This document shows, piece after piece, positions 33,901 to 43,500 of a stretch of 64,000 bases of DNA (positions are counted from its first letter, which is position 1; the number at the start of each line of letters is the position of its first letter). The stretch is taken from NCBI RefSeq assembly GCF_900091585.1, contig NZ_FMHT01000003.1:434001-498000 (forward strand). Reading direction: 5' to 3'. The DNA is from Micromonospora nigra (GTDB lineage Bacteria; Actinomycetota; Actinomycetes; Mycobacteriales; Micromonosporaceae). Both the position numbers and the translations under genes were made by a program. The notes beneath the pieces were generated by a model, which had not been told where the DNA came from, did not search any database, and saw only the letters and a program-made list of their open reading frames with translations.

Positions 33901-36429
33901 GCCCTCGGCGGCAACTCGCTGACGGTCACCCGGTTGATGTTCCGGATCCGTGAGGCGTTCGGCGTCGAGTTGGGCGTGGGCCCCTTCTACCGGGCACCGA
34001 CGCTGGCCGCGACGGCGGCGTCGATCGACGCGGCGACCCGCCCGGAGTTGGGCGGTCAGGGGCAGGCCGGTCCGATGCTGCGCCGCCGCGACCGCGTCCC
34101 GCACCGCAGCGGGCGGGACCGGCCCGACCACCTGGCCCGGTTGACCGACGGGTGGGCCCTGTGGCGAACCGTCTGCCTGCGCGGTGCCGGCCTCCCCGTC
34201 GACCTGCTGGCCCCGCTGGGCGACACGGAACTGGCCGCCGCCGCCGACCGGGTGGTGGCGGCCCAGGCCGGCGGCGACCCGGCCGATGTCGCCCGCGCCG
34301 AGGCGGCGTACGCGGCCGTCTACCCGGACGCGGTCAGTCGGCTCACCGTCGCGCTGCACGCGGTGGCGGCCCACCCCCGGTTCCGCGAGGCGGTGGCCTG
34401 GCAGAACCCGCACGCGCTGCGCACCGGCGTCGACGCGCTGCTGCGACGGGGCCCCGGGAACCCGACCCGCAACACCAAGCACCGCCAGCACGAGGCACTG
34501 GTCACCAGCTACCTCCAGCGCTACTGCGCGAAGAACGACACCATCGGGTTCTTCGGTCCGGTCGGCTGGGCGCGGATCGAGCCGGGTGCGGGTGTCCGGG
34601 TCGACGCCACGGAGCCACCGGCGCTGCTCGCCGAACGGACGGTCTACCTGGAGGGCTGGGCGGTCGCGGCGGTGCTGGCGCCCTACGCGGTCCGGCTGCG
34701 TCCGTGGCTCGTACCCCGACTCATGCCGTTCCTGGACCTGGCCGGGACGACGCTGCGGGTGCCGCTCGCCGCACCGGTGCGGTTGCGCGACGCCGAGGCC
34801 GCGGTGTTGCGCGCCTGCGACGGGGTCCGCGACGCCAACGGGGTCGCCGAGACGGTGCTGGCCGACCCGGGGTCGGGCCTGCGGTCGACACAGGAGGTGT
34901 ACCAGGTGTTGGAGGCGTTGGCGACAGCCCACCGGATCGCCTGGCAGCCGGAGGTGGCACCACACGACACCCGGCCGGAGCGCACCATGCGGGACCAACT
35001 GAGCCGGGTCACCGACGAGGCCGTCCGCGCGCCCGCGCTCGCCGCCCTCGACGAGCTCTGCGCCGCCCGGGACGCGCTGGCCGCGACCGCCGGTGACCCG
35101 GACGGGTTGACCACCGCGATGGCCGGCCTGGAGGCCACCTTCACCCGGCTGGCCGGCGTCCCGGCCACCCGGCGGGCCGGCACGATGTACGCCGGGCGCA
35201 CGCCCGTCTACGAGGAGTGCCTGCGGGCCGGCACGGTCGGTGTCGGCGAGGCGAGCCTGGACGGGATCCGCGACGCGCTCGGCCTGGTGTTGGCCGGCGC
35301 GCGGTGGTTCACCGCCGCCGGCGCGACGCTCTACCAGCGACTCTGTGCCGAGATCTACCAGCGGCGGGCCGCCGAGCTGGGCACCGACGTGGTTCCGCTG
35401 GCCGACTTCTGGCTGCTGGCCGGCGAGGCGCTGTTCCACCCGCCGCAACGGCTGACCGCCCTGCTCACCACCGCGCTGCACCGGCGCTGGGCCGACGTCC
35501 TGACGCTGCCGGCGGGCCGGCGGCGGGTCCGGCTCACGGCGGCGGAACTGGCGCCGGCGGTGGCCGCCGCCTTCCCGCCGGGCCGGCCCGGCTGGCCGAC
35601 CGCGCGGCAGCACAGCCCGGACCTGATGCGGGCCGGCGACGAGTGGGTGCTGGGCGAGCTGCACCCGGGCGTCAACACGCTGCGGTACGCCACCTGGGTG
35701 GCCTACCACCCCGACGCTGACGCGCTGCGCGCCGCGCAGACCCGGGACGTGGGCGCCGGGGCGGTCTATCCCGCCGAGACCGGCCAGGAGGGTGGCGTGC
35801 CGACCCGGCAGAGCAACGCCCTGACCGGGCCCGACGACATTCGGCTCGTGTTCGCGCACGACTCGTTCGGGCACGACCCGCGCCGGAGCCTGCGGGTCGG
35901 CGAGTGCGACCTGGTCGGGACGGCCGGCGGGCTGCGGGTGCGGTCGCGCGACGGACGGATCGACGTGGACCTGATGCACGTCCTCGGTGACGTGGTCGGT
36001 GCCGGGCTGTCGCAGCTCTTCCGCGTGTTGCCCCCGGCGGCGCACCAGCCCAGGGTCACCATCGACTCCCTCGTGGTCAGCCGCGAGTCGTGGACGTTCA
36101 CCGCCGCCGACCTGGCCTTCGCCGAGACCCGCGACGAGGCGCTGCGGTTCCGGCAGGTGCGGGCCTGGGCCGGCGGGCACGGCCTGCCGCGCCACGTGTT
36201 CCTGCGCTGCGCCGGCGAGCGGAAACCGGTCCACGCCGACCTGACCAGCCTCGCCTCGGTCGACCTGGTGGCCCGCTCGGTGCGCCGCGCCCGCCGGCAC
36301 GGCGGCGACGGTGCCACGGTCGGGGTGGTGGAGATGTTGCCGGCGCCGGACCAGCTCTGGCTCACCGGGCCCGACGGCCGGTACACCGCCGAGCTGCGGG
36401 TGGTCGCGGTCGACGGGACGGTGCGCTGA
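30907..36429 (+). CDS. NRPS C-A-T module fused to a LanB/PEARL-like glutamylation domain
   Basis: 1840 residues from ATG 30907. C domain about residues 10-430 (HHAILDG near 126). A domain about 445-960 (A3 TSGSSGAPKRV near 611; NAYGPTENTT). Carrier domain with FFALGGNSL, Ser near 1003. My reading of the specificity code is DAWFLGATLK, suggesting an aliphatic pocket; not assigned. Residues about 1045-1840 belong to no usual NRPS domain. They resemble the N-terminal, glutamyl-tRNA-dependent domain of class I lanthipeptide dehydratases: YCAKNDTIGFFGPVGWAR (1206 on), GELHPGVNTLRYATW (about 1583) and LPRHVFLRCAGERKPVHADL near the end. The length fits that domain alone; the SpaB_C elimination domain is absent, as in PEARLs. 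This suggests tRNA-dependent modification of a carrier-bound peptide. The stop is one base before the next ATG. Confidence 0.85.
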   Translation: MNDSLQRYPALAVQRGMVLQTLRQPGAGVDVQQVTIRWDGPPDRDALTAAWQAATDRHAVLRTAFEVDGDHGVVQVVPSTVAADLRWRDSPVDDFLPIDRYEPFDVGRAPLLRVTTLADHHVVVTFHHAILDGRSTRMLLDEVLADYAARRAGRLPDPPRRPPFADFVHWSGGTVAGAARTGGPEPSTDDAFWQEHLAGVPLPRALPGRLDPAPGARGVPATHEVVLTRQDSDRLRAAAATAGAGVSAVVHAAWALLRGGYGGVDDVTFAVTRSCRYDSVPDAEQILGLLINTVPLRIRCDPEWTVRKFLADVADRIRRIREHQLTPLHAILDRAGLAPDTPLLDTLLVFERQRLATALAEGGPEPARHTARVHRMPGYPLTVHAFDEPELRLGVTWDATGLLTASARRILAQLHHTVLEVAGRPDTRLAELDLGAAREAPLRATWNATRRPYPRDRSVPEVFAARVADDPAATALVVGDRTVSYAQLDRAADRLAWTLRGHGVTGDDPVAVLLPRGEPLIRALLGVLKAGGAYLPVDPASPPARIAGILAASGARLLLTNPAIAADLPDLGPVRMLDVDAPAGPGGGTAAPTPAGPPPRIHPLQLACVLHTSGSSGAPKRVGITHRGVVRLVTGPDFATLGPGERLLQFAPTAFDASTWEIWGALLTGATAVVAPPDPVDLTRLTTLIRTGGVTVAFLTAGLFRQLAEADATALAGVRQLLTGGDVADPGTVRAVLAARGGLPLVNAYGPTENTTLTSCHLMAGDGPVGDRVPIGRPVPQTTVHVLDADGRPVPVGVAGELCTGGDGLARGYLGDPAATARSFVPDPQVPGERLYRTGDVVRWRADGVLEFLGRRDDQVKIRGFRVEPGEVEAVLRAHPQVAAAAVGVRGDGAQRHLVGYVTPAGAAAPTPAGLRDHVAARLPAHLVPAAFVVLDRLPLTAHGKVDRAALPAPDFAQEDPEVAGPASPTEHRLAGLWSRLLPGGRPAASIGRDSSFFALGGNSLTVTRLMFRIREAFGVELGVGPFYRAPTLAATAASIDAATRPELGGQGQAGPMLRRRDRVPHRSGRDRPDHLARLTDGWALWRTVCLRGAGLPVDLLAPLGDTELAAAADRVVAAQAGGDPADVARAEAAYAAVYPDAVSRLTVALHAVAAHPRFREAVAWQNPHALRTGVDALLRRGPGNPTRNTKHRQHEALVTSYLQRYCAKNDTIGFFGPVGWARIEPGAGVRVDATEPPALLAERTVYLEGWAVAAVLAPYAVRLRPWLVPRLMPFLDLAGTTLRVPLAAPVRLRDAEAAVLRACDGVRDANGVAETVLADPGSGLRSTQEVYQVLEALATAHRIAWQPEVAPHDTRPERTMRDQLSRVTDEAVRAPALAALDELCAARDALAATAGDPDGLTTAMAGLEATFTRLAGVPATRRAGTMYAGRTPVYEECLRAGTVGVGEASLDGIRDALGLVLAGARWFTAAGATLYQRLCAEIYQRRAAELGTDVVPLADFWLLAGEALFHPPQRLTALLTTALHRRWADVLTLPAGRRRVRLTAAELAPAVAAAFPPGRPGWPTARQHSPDLMRAGDEWVLGELHPGVNTLRYATWVAYHPDADALRAAQTRDVGAGAVYPAETGQEGGVPTRQSNALTGPDDIRLVFAHDSFGHDPRRSLRVGECDLVGTAGGLRVRSRDGRIDVDLMHVLGDVVGAGLSQLFRVLPPAAHQPRVTIDSLVVSRESWTFTAADLAFAETRDEALRFRQVRAWAGGHGLPRHVFLRCAGERKPVHADLTSLASVDLVARSVRRARRHGGDGATVGVVEMLPAPDQLWLTGPDGRYTAELRVVAVDGTVR

Positions 36430-36430
36430 C

Positions 36431-39400
36431 ATGTCGGTCTTCGAGTTCCCGGCGTCGGCGGCGCAGCGGCGGATGTGGCTGCTCGACCAGTTGGACCCGG
36501 GCCAGCCGACCTACCACGTCGGGTGGGCGGTGTGGCTGGACGGCTTCCTGGACACCGCCGCCCTCGACGGGGCCTGGGCGGCGGTGGTGCGGCGGCACGA
36601 GATCCTGCGCACCACCTTCCGGGCCAACGGCGGGCGACCGGTCCAGGTGATCGACGAGAGTGCCCGCGCGTCCGCCCTTGAGGTCGTGCTGCTCGACCAC
36701 CTGCCGGAGGCGGACCGGGAGGCGGCGGCCCGCACCGCGCTGCGGGAGCACGCCCGCACCCCGTTGCCGCTGGAGCGTGGCCCGTTGACCCGGGTGCGGC
36801 TGCTGCGGCTCGGCCCGCAGCGGCACGTCCTGGCGCTGGTGGCGCACCACGCGATCGTCGACGGCTGGTCGATGCGGCTGCTGTTCGACGAACTCTCCGC
36901 CGACTACGAGGCGTTGCGCGCCGGCCGGCCGGCCGCCTCGGTCGAGCCGCCCCTGCAGTACGCGGACTTCGCCCTCTGGGAGCGGGAGCACGCCGACGCG
37001 GGCGGCCACGCCGAGGCGGAACGTTTCTGGCCGGCCGAACTGGCCGGCGCCCCACCGGAGGTGCCGCTGCCGGTCGACCACCCGTACCCCGACCGGTTGT
37101 CGCCGGCCGCCGCCGAGGTGGCGGTGCCGGTCGACGGGGAGCTGGCCGGGGCGCTGCGTCGCCTGGCCGGCGCACGGGGCAGCACGCTGTTCACCGTCCT
37201 GCTGACCGCGTACGCGGCACTGCTGTCCCGGCTCAGCGGCGCCGACGAGGTGCTCGTCGGCGTGCCGGTGGCCGGACGCACCCGCATCGAGACCGAACCG
37301 ATGCTCGGCCTGTTCGCCAACACCGTCGCGATCCGGGCGGTGCTGCACGGTGACCCGACGCTCGCCGAACTCCTCGACCGGCTGCACGCCGCCACCGCCC
37401 GCGCCCAGGCCCACCAGGACCTGCCGTTCGCGCGGGTGGTCGAGCTGTGCCGGCCGCAGCGGCACCCGTCCCGGGCACCGCTGGTGCAGGTGATGTGCAC
37501 GGTCGAGGAGTCGCTGCCGCCGTTCGGGCGGGGGGCGCTGCGCTGGCGGCCCGAGCTGGTGCCCACCGGCACCGGCAAGTTCGAACTGGAACTGGCCGCC
37601 GTCACCGGCCCCGACGAGCTGACCGTGACGCTGCGGTATCTCACCGACCTGTTCACCCCGCAGGGCGCGGGCCGGCTCGCCGACGCCCTGGCCGCGATCC
37701 TGACCGCGCTGGCGACCGCCCCGCAGACCCGGGTCTGCGACGTGGACGTTCTCGCCCCGGCGACGGCGGACCTCGTCACCCGGGTGTGGCCGGCGGCCGG
37801 CTCCGGGTCGGTCCCACCACCGGGAAGCACCGCGGCGGCGCTGGTGGCCACGATCGACGCCGGCGACCGGACGGTGATCCGGGGCGACGACGTGACCCTG
37901 ACCGGGACCGAACTGCGCGGGCTCACCGCCCGGATCGCCGCCGGTCTGCGAGGGCTCGGCGTGCGGGCCCAGGACACCGTCGGCATCGTCCTGCCCCGGG
38001 GAGCACGACCGCTCCCGGCGCTGCTGGGCGTCTGGTGGATCGGGGCGGCGTACCTGCCGCTCGACCCGACCCACCCGCCGCACCGGCTGCACGGGATGCT
38101 CACCGACGCCGGGGTACGGGTGGTCGTCACCGACAGCCGCGCCGTCCCCGCGCCGCTGCTGGCCGAGCTGGCGGCGTCGGTGACCCTGCTCGACCTGACG
38201 GCCGGGGAGGCGACCGCAGCGGCACGACGAGACGACGCCGGCCACCCACCAGCCGACACGGCGGCGGGGGAGGCGCCCGACGACACGGCGACAGAACCGG
38301 CGGTGGGGCAGCCGTGTGCGGTCCCGGCGACGGCGGCGGCGTACGTGCTGTTCACGTCGGGGTCCACCGGGCGGCCGAAGGCCGTCACCGTCACCCAGGG
38401 CGCGGTGGCGCACCTGCTGCACGCCTTCCGCGAGCTGATCCCGCTGGGGCCGGCCGACCGGGTCGTGTCGGTGAGCCCGTTCGCGTTCGACATCGCCCTG
38501 CTCGACCTGCTCCTGCCGCTGCTGTGCGGGGCACCTGTGGTGGTGGCCGGCGACGACGACGTGATCGACGGCAACCGGCTGCGGCGGCTGCTGACCACGA
38601 CCGGGGCCACGATGCTCCAGGCGACGCCGACGACCTGGCGGATGCTGGTCGCGGCCGGTGGGGTGCCGGCCGGGGTGCGGCTGCGCCTCAGCGGCGGGGA
38701 GGCGCTGCCCCGGGCCCTCGCCGACGCCCTGGCGGAGCCGGGCACGCGCCTGTGGAACCTGTACGGCCCGACGGAGACGACCGTCTACTCGACCGGGGCG
38801 CAGGTGCAGCCGGGTTCGGCGCCGCCGGATCTCGGCCCGGCCGTCGCCGGCAGCCGGGTCTACGTGCTGGACAGGTGGCTGCGGCCGGTGCCGCCCGGCG
38901 TGGTCGGGGAGATCTGCATCGGCGGCGCGGGGGTCGCCCGGGGCTACGCCGGGGCACCCGGCGGAACCGCCGAACGGTTCGTGCCCGACCCGTTCACCCC
39001 CGGCGGCCGGCTCTACCGCAGCGGGGACCTGGGCAGGTGGCTGCCGAACGGGCGGATCGAGCCGCTGGGGCGGGCCGACCGGCAGGTGAAGGTGCGCGGG
39101 TTCCGGGTCGAGACGGCGGAGGTCGAGGCGGTGCTGCGCGGCCACCCGCAGGTCCGCGACGCGGTCGTCACGGCGATGTCCGACGTGGACAACGACGGCA
39201 TGCGGCTGGTCGGCTACGTGGTCACCGATCCGGCCGGGACCGAACCGCCGGCGGGGTTGCCCGAGTACGCGCGCCGGTTCCTGCCCGCCCACATGGTGCC
39301 GGCGGTCCTGGTGGCGCTGCCGGAGCTGCCCCGGACCTCCCGCGGCAAGCTGGACCTGCGCGCCCTGCCCCGGCCCGAACCGGGTGTCGGTTCCGGTGCG

Positions 39401-39805
39401 GCGCCGGTGGCTGCGCGTACCCCGATGGAGCGGGAACTGGCGGCGCTGGTGGCCGACCTGCTGGGCCTGCCCGATCCGGTGGGGGTCGCCGACAACTTCT
39501 TCGTCCTGGGCGGGCACTCCGTGAAGGCCACCCAGCTGATGGCCCGGATCTGGACGGCGTACGGGGTGGACCTGCCGGTCCGGACGCTCTTCGACGACCC
39601 GACCGTGGCCGGCCTGGCTGCCGCGGTCAGCGCCGCCGGGGCCACGACGCACCCGGGGGCCGCCGCGACGCGCGCCGGCACCGCGCCGGCGGGGACCGAC
39701 GCCACGGCTCGATCCGGCGGCGCGGGCTACCTCGACACGTTGACCGACGACGACGTCGACGACCTGCTCGCCGACCTGGACCGGCCGTCGAGGTGGGACG
39801 GATGA
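36431..39805 (+). CDS. NRPS, single C-A-T module (Gly-like)
   Basis: 1124 residues from ATG 36431. C domain residues about 5-440 with VAHHAIVDGWS (near 140). A domain about 470-985 with [12 protein letters not shown] (near 641), LYGPTETTVYS and SRGKLDLRAL. Carrier domain with FFVLGGHSVKATQ (Ser near 1030). The A-domain code read by alignment to GrsA positions is DILQLGLVYK, close to the glycine code DILQLGLIWK. After the carrier come a low-complexity Ala/Thr/Gly linker and an acidic tail (YLDTLTDDDVDDLLADLDR). This resembles the short C-terminal docking peptides of NRPSs that hand over to another protein. It overlaps the next gene by ATGA. Confidence 0.93.
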   Translation: MSVFEFPASAAQRRMWLLDQLDPGQPTYHVGWAVWLDGFLDTAALDGAWAAVVRRHEILRTTFRANGGRPVQVIDESARASALEVVLLDHLPEADREAAARTALREHARTPLPLERGPLTRVRLLRLGPQRHVLALVAHHAIVDGWSMRLLFDELSADYEALRAGRPAASVEPPLQYADFALWEREHADAGGHAEAERFWPAELAGAPPEVPLPVDHPYPDRLSPAAAEVAVPVDGELAGALRRLAGARGSTLFTVLLTAYAALLSRLSGADEVLVGVPVAGRTRIETEPMLGLFANTVAIRAVLHGDPTLAELLDRLHAATARAQAHQDLPFARVVELCRPQRHPSRAPLVQVMCTVEESLPPFGRGALRWRPELVPTGTGKFELELAAVTGPDELTVTLRYLTDLFTPQGAGRLADALAAILTALATAPQTRVCDVDVLAPATADLVTRVWPAAGSGSVPPPGSTAAALVATIDAGDRTVIRGDDVTLTGTELRGLTARIAAGLRGLGVRAQDTVGIVLPRGARPLPALLGVWWIGAAYLPLDPTHPPHRLHGMLTDAGVRVVVTDSRAVPAPLLAELAASVTLLDLTAGEATAAARRDDAGHPPADTAAGEAPDDTATEPAVGQPCAVPATAAAYVLFTSGSTGRPKAVTVTQGAVAHLLHAFRELIPLGPADRVVSVSPFAFDIALLDLLLPLLCGAPVVVAGDDDVIDGNRLRRLLTTTGATMLQATPTTWRMLVAAGGVPAGVRLRLSGGEALPRALADALAEPGTRLWNLYGPTETTVYSTGAQVQPGSAPPDLGPAVAGSRVYVLDRWLRPVPPGVVGEICIGGAGVARGYAGAPGGTAERFVPDPFTPGGRLYRSGDLGRWLPNGRIEPLGRADRQVKVRGFRVETAEVEAVLRGHPQVRDAVVTAMSDVDNDGMRLVGYVVTDPAGTEPPAGLPEYARRFLPAHMVPAVLVALPELPRTSRGKLDLRALPRPEPGVGSGAAPVAARTPMERELAALVADLLGLPDPVGVADNFFVLGGHSVKATQLMARIWTAYGVDLPVRTLFDDPTVAGLAAAVSAAGATTHPGAAATRAGTAPAGTDATARSGGAGYLDTLTDDDVDDLLADLDRPSRWDG

Positions 39806-40461
39806 GCGAACCGCCGGCCTGGCTGACGGCGGTGCTCGCCGCGCTCGCCGAGGGCCACGAGACCGCACCGGCCCACTGGCGGCGGCGGGTGGACGCCGAA
39901 CTCGACCGGCTCGCCGGCCGGGTGCCGTTCCGGGTGGTGTACGACTGGCACGCCCGCGTGCTCGCGTCGACACCCGACGGTGACGCCGGCCGGCCGGTGG
40001 GTGACCTGTTCCGACGGGCGCTGGCCGGGGACCGGGCCGGGGCGCACGAGTGGCACGCCGCGCTCCGGCCGGCCCTGCGCGGGTTGTACCGGGCCGCCTA
40101 CCCGTACGCCGATGCCCGGTCGGTGGCGTACGCCAACGCCCACGCGTACGCGACCGCCAACGGTTACGGCCCGGACGAGGCGGTGGAGTTCGCCGCGCAC
40201 TACGCCGACCTGAGCACCGGGGCCAACGCCGAGGCGTTCGCCGACGCCAACGCCATCGCGAACGCCGACGCGCTGGGGACCGCCCTGGCGCGGGCGGACG
40301 GGCCGGCGTACGCCCTGACGTACCCGGCCGCTCTGGTGCGCGCGTACGCCATGGCGGCGGCGAACCGGGCCGGTGCGACGGGCACCGCGGACGAGCTCCG
40401 GGCGGCGTACGGACGGCTGGTTGACGCGCTGGCCGAAAGTCTGCGCGACGTGCCGGGTTGA
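39802..40461 (+). CDS. Ala/Tyr/Asn-rich hypothetical protein inside the NRPS operon
   Basis: 219 residues; ATG 39802 overlaps the upstream NRPS stop by four bases. The N-terminal 90 residues are an ordinary helical domain (WLTAVLAALAEGHETAPAHW, RRVDAELDRLAGRVPFRVVY). The middle is strikingly biased, with short alternating Ala-rich motifs: SVAYANAHAYATANGYG, GANAEAFADANAIANADALG and YALTYPAALVRAYAMAAANR. The pattern suggests an Ala-rich helical solenoid or bundle. I do not recognise a family with known function. Tight coupling between two megasynthase genes implies a role in the pathway, perhaps as a scaffold or a release/tailoring partner; that is inference only. Confidence 0.7.
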   Translation: MSEPPAWLTAVLAALAEGHETAPAHWRRRVDAELDRLAGRVPFRVVYDWHARVLASTPDGDAGRPVGDLFRRALAGDRAGAHEWHAALRPALRGLYRAAYPYADARSVAYANAHAYATANGYGPDEAVEFAAHYADLSTGANAEAFADANAIANADALGTALARADGPAYALTYPAALVRAYAMAAANRAGATGTADELRAAYGRLVDALAESLRDVPG

Positions 40462-40577
40462 GGTCCACGGCCCCGTCCGTCGACCCCTGGTTTCGGCCTG
40501 TCGACTCATCTACTGTGGTTCCACTTCGGCCGATGTGCGGCGGCGCGGCGGGCCACTGGGGATTCGAGGGGGCACAC

Positions 40578-43500
40578 TTGCCGGACGACAACCCGACCCG
40601 GGTCCCGACCCCGGACGGCGTTCCACCGGCCCGGACGTCCGCCGAGGTCGAGCGCCTGCCGGATCGGTCCGGCGTCCTGCCGCTGTCCTTCGCGCAGCGG
40701 CGTTTGTGGTTCCTGGAACGGCTCGGCGGCCTCGGCCCCACCTACCACATGCCACTCGCCCTGCAACTCGACGGCCGGCTCGACCGGGACGCGCTGCGGT
40801 CGGCCCTGGACGCCCTGGTGGCCCGGCACGAGGCCCTGCGCACCCGCATCGTCGCCGACGGCGCCGAGGCGGGGCAGCAGATCGACCCACCCGGGGTCGG
40901 GTTCACGCTCCGGGTCGACGACCTGACCGGGCACGCCGACAGCGCTGCCGCCCTGGCGGCTCTCCAGCAGGAGGAGAGCACCGCCCCGTTCGACCTGGCC
41001 GCCGGTCCGCTGATCCGGGGCCGCCTGGTCGTTCTCGGCGCGGAGCGGCACGTGCTGCTGCTGACGATGCACCACATCGTCTCCGACGGCTGGTCGCTGG
41101 GGATCCTGACCCGTGAGCTGGGGGTGTTGTACATCGCTCACCACCACGGCCGGCCCGACCCGCTGCCACCCCTGCCCGTCCAGTACGCCGACTACGCCGC
41201 CTGGCAACGCCAATGGCTCACCGACGACACCCTCACCCGCCAGGAAACCCACTGGCGACACACCCTCGCCAACGCCCCCACCCTGCTCGACCTACCCACC
41301 GACCGACCCCGCCCCACCGAACAGGACCACCACGGCGCCCACCTCCCCATCACCCTCGACCCCCACCTCACCACCGCCCTGAAAACCCTCACCACCAGCC
41401 ACGGCACCACCCTCTACATGACCCTGCTCACCGCCTGGGCCATCGTCCTGTCCCGCCTCTCCGGCCACCACGACCTCATCATCGGCACCCCCACCGCCAA
41501 CCGACGCCGCGCCGAACTCGAAAACCTCATCGGCTTCTTCGTCAACACCCTCGCCCTACGCATCGACCTCACCGACCACCCCACCACCACCCAACTCCTG
41601 CACCGCATCCGCGACCTCACCCTCACCACCCTCGACCACCAGGACCTCCCCTTCGAACACGTCGTCGAAGCCGTCAACCCCACCCGCAACCTCGCCCACA
41701 CCCCCCTGTTCCAGGTCATGTTCGCCTGGCAGAACAACGAGGACGTGGCCCTGGAGCTGCCCGGCGTCGAGGTGACCGCCCTGCGCAGTCCGTGGACCAG
41801 CGCCAAGTTCGACCTCACGCTCGCCCTGGCCGAACACGACGGGCGGATCACCGGCAGCCTCGAGTACGCCACCGCCCTGTTCGACACCACCACCGCCCAG
41901 CGGCACATCCGCTACCTGCACCACGTCCTCACCCAACTCGTCGCACACCCCGACCGACCCATCGACGAGGTGACGCTGCTCGACGCGACCGAGCGCCGCG
42001 AACTCGTCGCGGCCTGGGGCGAGGCGACCGCGTACCCGGTCGAGCAGACGATCCCGGAGTTGTTCGCGCGGCAGGTCGCGGCGACCCCCGACGCGGTGGC
42101 GGTCACCTTCGAGACCACGTCCCTGACCTACCGCGACCTCGACACCCGCGCCAACCAACTGGCCCACCACCTACGCGACCACGGCGTCGGCCCCGACACC
42201 CTCGTCGCCGTCTGCCTGCAACGCTCACCCGAACTGGTCGTCGCGCTGCTGGCGGTGCTCAAGGCCGGCGGCGCGTACGTCCCACTCGACCCGACCCATC
42301 CCGTCGAGCGTCTCACCGACCTGCTCCGTGACACCGACCCGGTGGCCGTGCTCGTCCACGCCGCCACCCGCACCACCCTCCACGACCTCACCACCGCACC
42401 CCTGGTCGACCTCGACACCCCCCACTGGACACACCGACCCACCACCAGCCCCGACCCCGGCACCCGACCCGACCACCTCGCCTACGTCATCCACACCTCC
42501 GGCTCCACCGGCCGACCCAAGGGCGTCATGGTCGAGCACGCGAACGTGGTGCGGCTCTTCTCCGCCACGGCCGGGTGGTTCGGTTTCGGGCCGGCCGACG
42601 TGTGGAGCCTCTTCCACTCCTTCGCGTTCGACTTCTCCGTGTGGGAGATCTGGGGAGCGCTGCTGCACGGCGGCCGGCTGGTGATCGTCCCGCAGCTGGT
42701 CAGCCGCTCCCCCGCCGACTTCCACCGGCTCCTCTGCGACGAGGGGGTGACCGTCCTCAACCAGACGCCCAGCGCGTTCCGCAGCCTGATCGCCGCGCAG
42801 GCCGACAGCACGCGAACCCACCGGCTGCGTACGGTGGTCTTCGGCGGCGAGGCGTTGGACCCGACGATGCTGCGGCCGTGGTACGCCGACCGGCGCAACG
42901 GGGACACCGAGCTGGTCAACATGTACGGCATCACCGAGACCACCGTGCACGTGACCTACCGGCCGTTGACCCCCGCCGACGCCGAACGGCCGGGCGTGAG
43001 TCCGATCGGGCGGCCCCTCGGGGACCTGCGCCTCTACGTGCTCGACGGGCGGGGGGAGCCGGTGCCGCCCGGGGTCGTCGGTGAACTCCACGTCGGCGGC
43101 GCGGGGGTCGCCCGCGGCTACCTCAACCGTCCGGCGCTGACCGCGCAGCGGTTCCGGCCCAGCCCGTTCGTGGCCACCGACCGGCTCTACGCCACCGGCG
43201 ACCTGGTCCGCCACCGCGCCGACGGCAGCCTCGAGTATCTCGGCCGCAACGACTCCCAGGTGCAGATTCGCGGCTACCGCGTCGAACTGGGCGAGATCGA
43301 GGCCCAGCTGGCCGCCTGTCCCGGCGTCCGCGACGCGGTGGTGACGGTCACCACCGACGCCACCCACGAGCCACGTCTGGTCGGCTACTACACCGCGTCG
43401 GTGCGCCGGCTGACGGCCGAGGCGCTGCGGACCCGGCTCGCCGGTGTCCTGCCGGAACACATGGTCCCGGCCGCGTACGTGCGGGTCGCGGAGTGGCCGC

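Noticed and set aside
30961..36432. Very long open frame on the minus strand opposite the first NRPS (over 1800 codons)
   Set aside because: Antisense frames stay open in high-GC DNA. The translation is Arg/Gly/His/Val-rich with no domain, while the plus strand encodes a clear NRPS.
36362..40741. Long minus-strand open frame (about 1459 codons) opposite the second NRPS
   Set aside because: Low-complexity Arg/Pro/Gly composition and no motif; shadow of the plus-strand gene.
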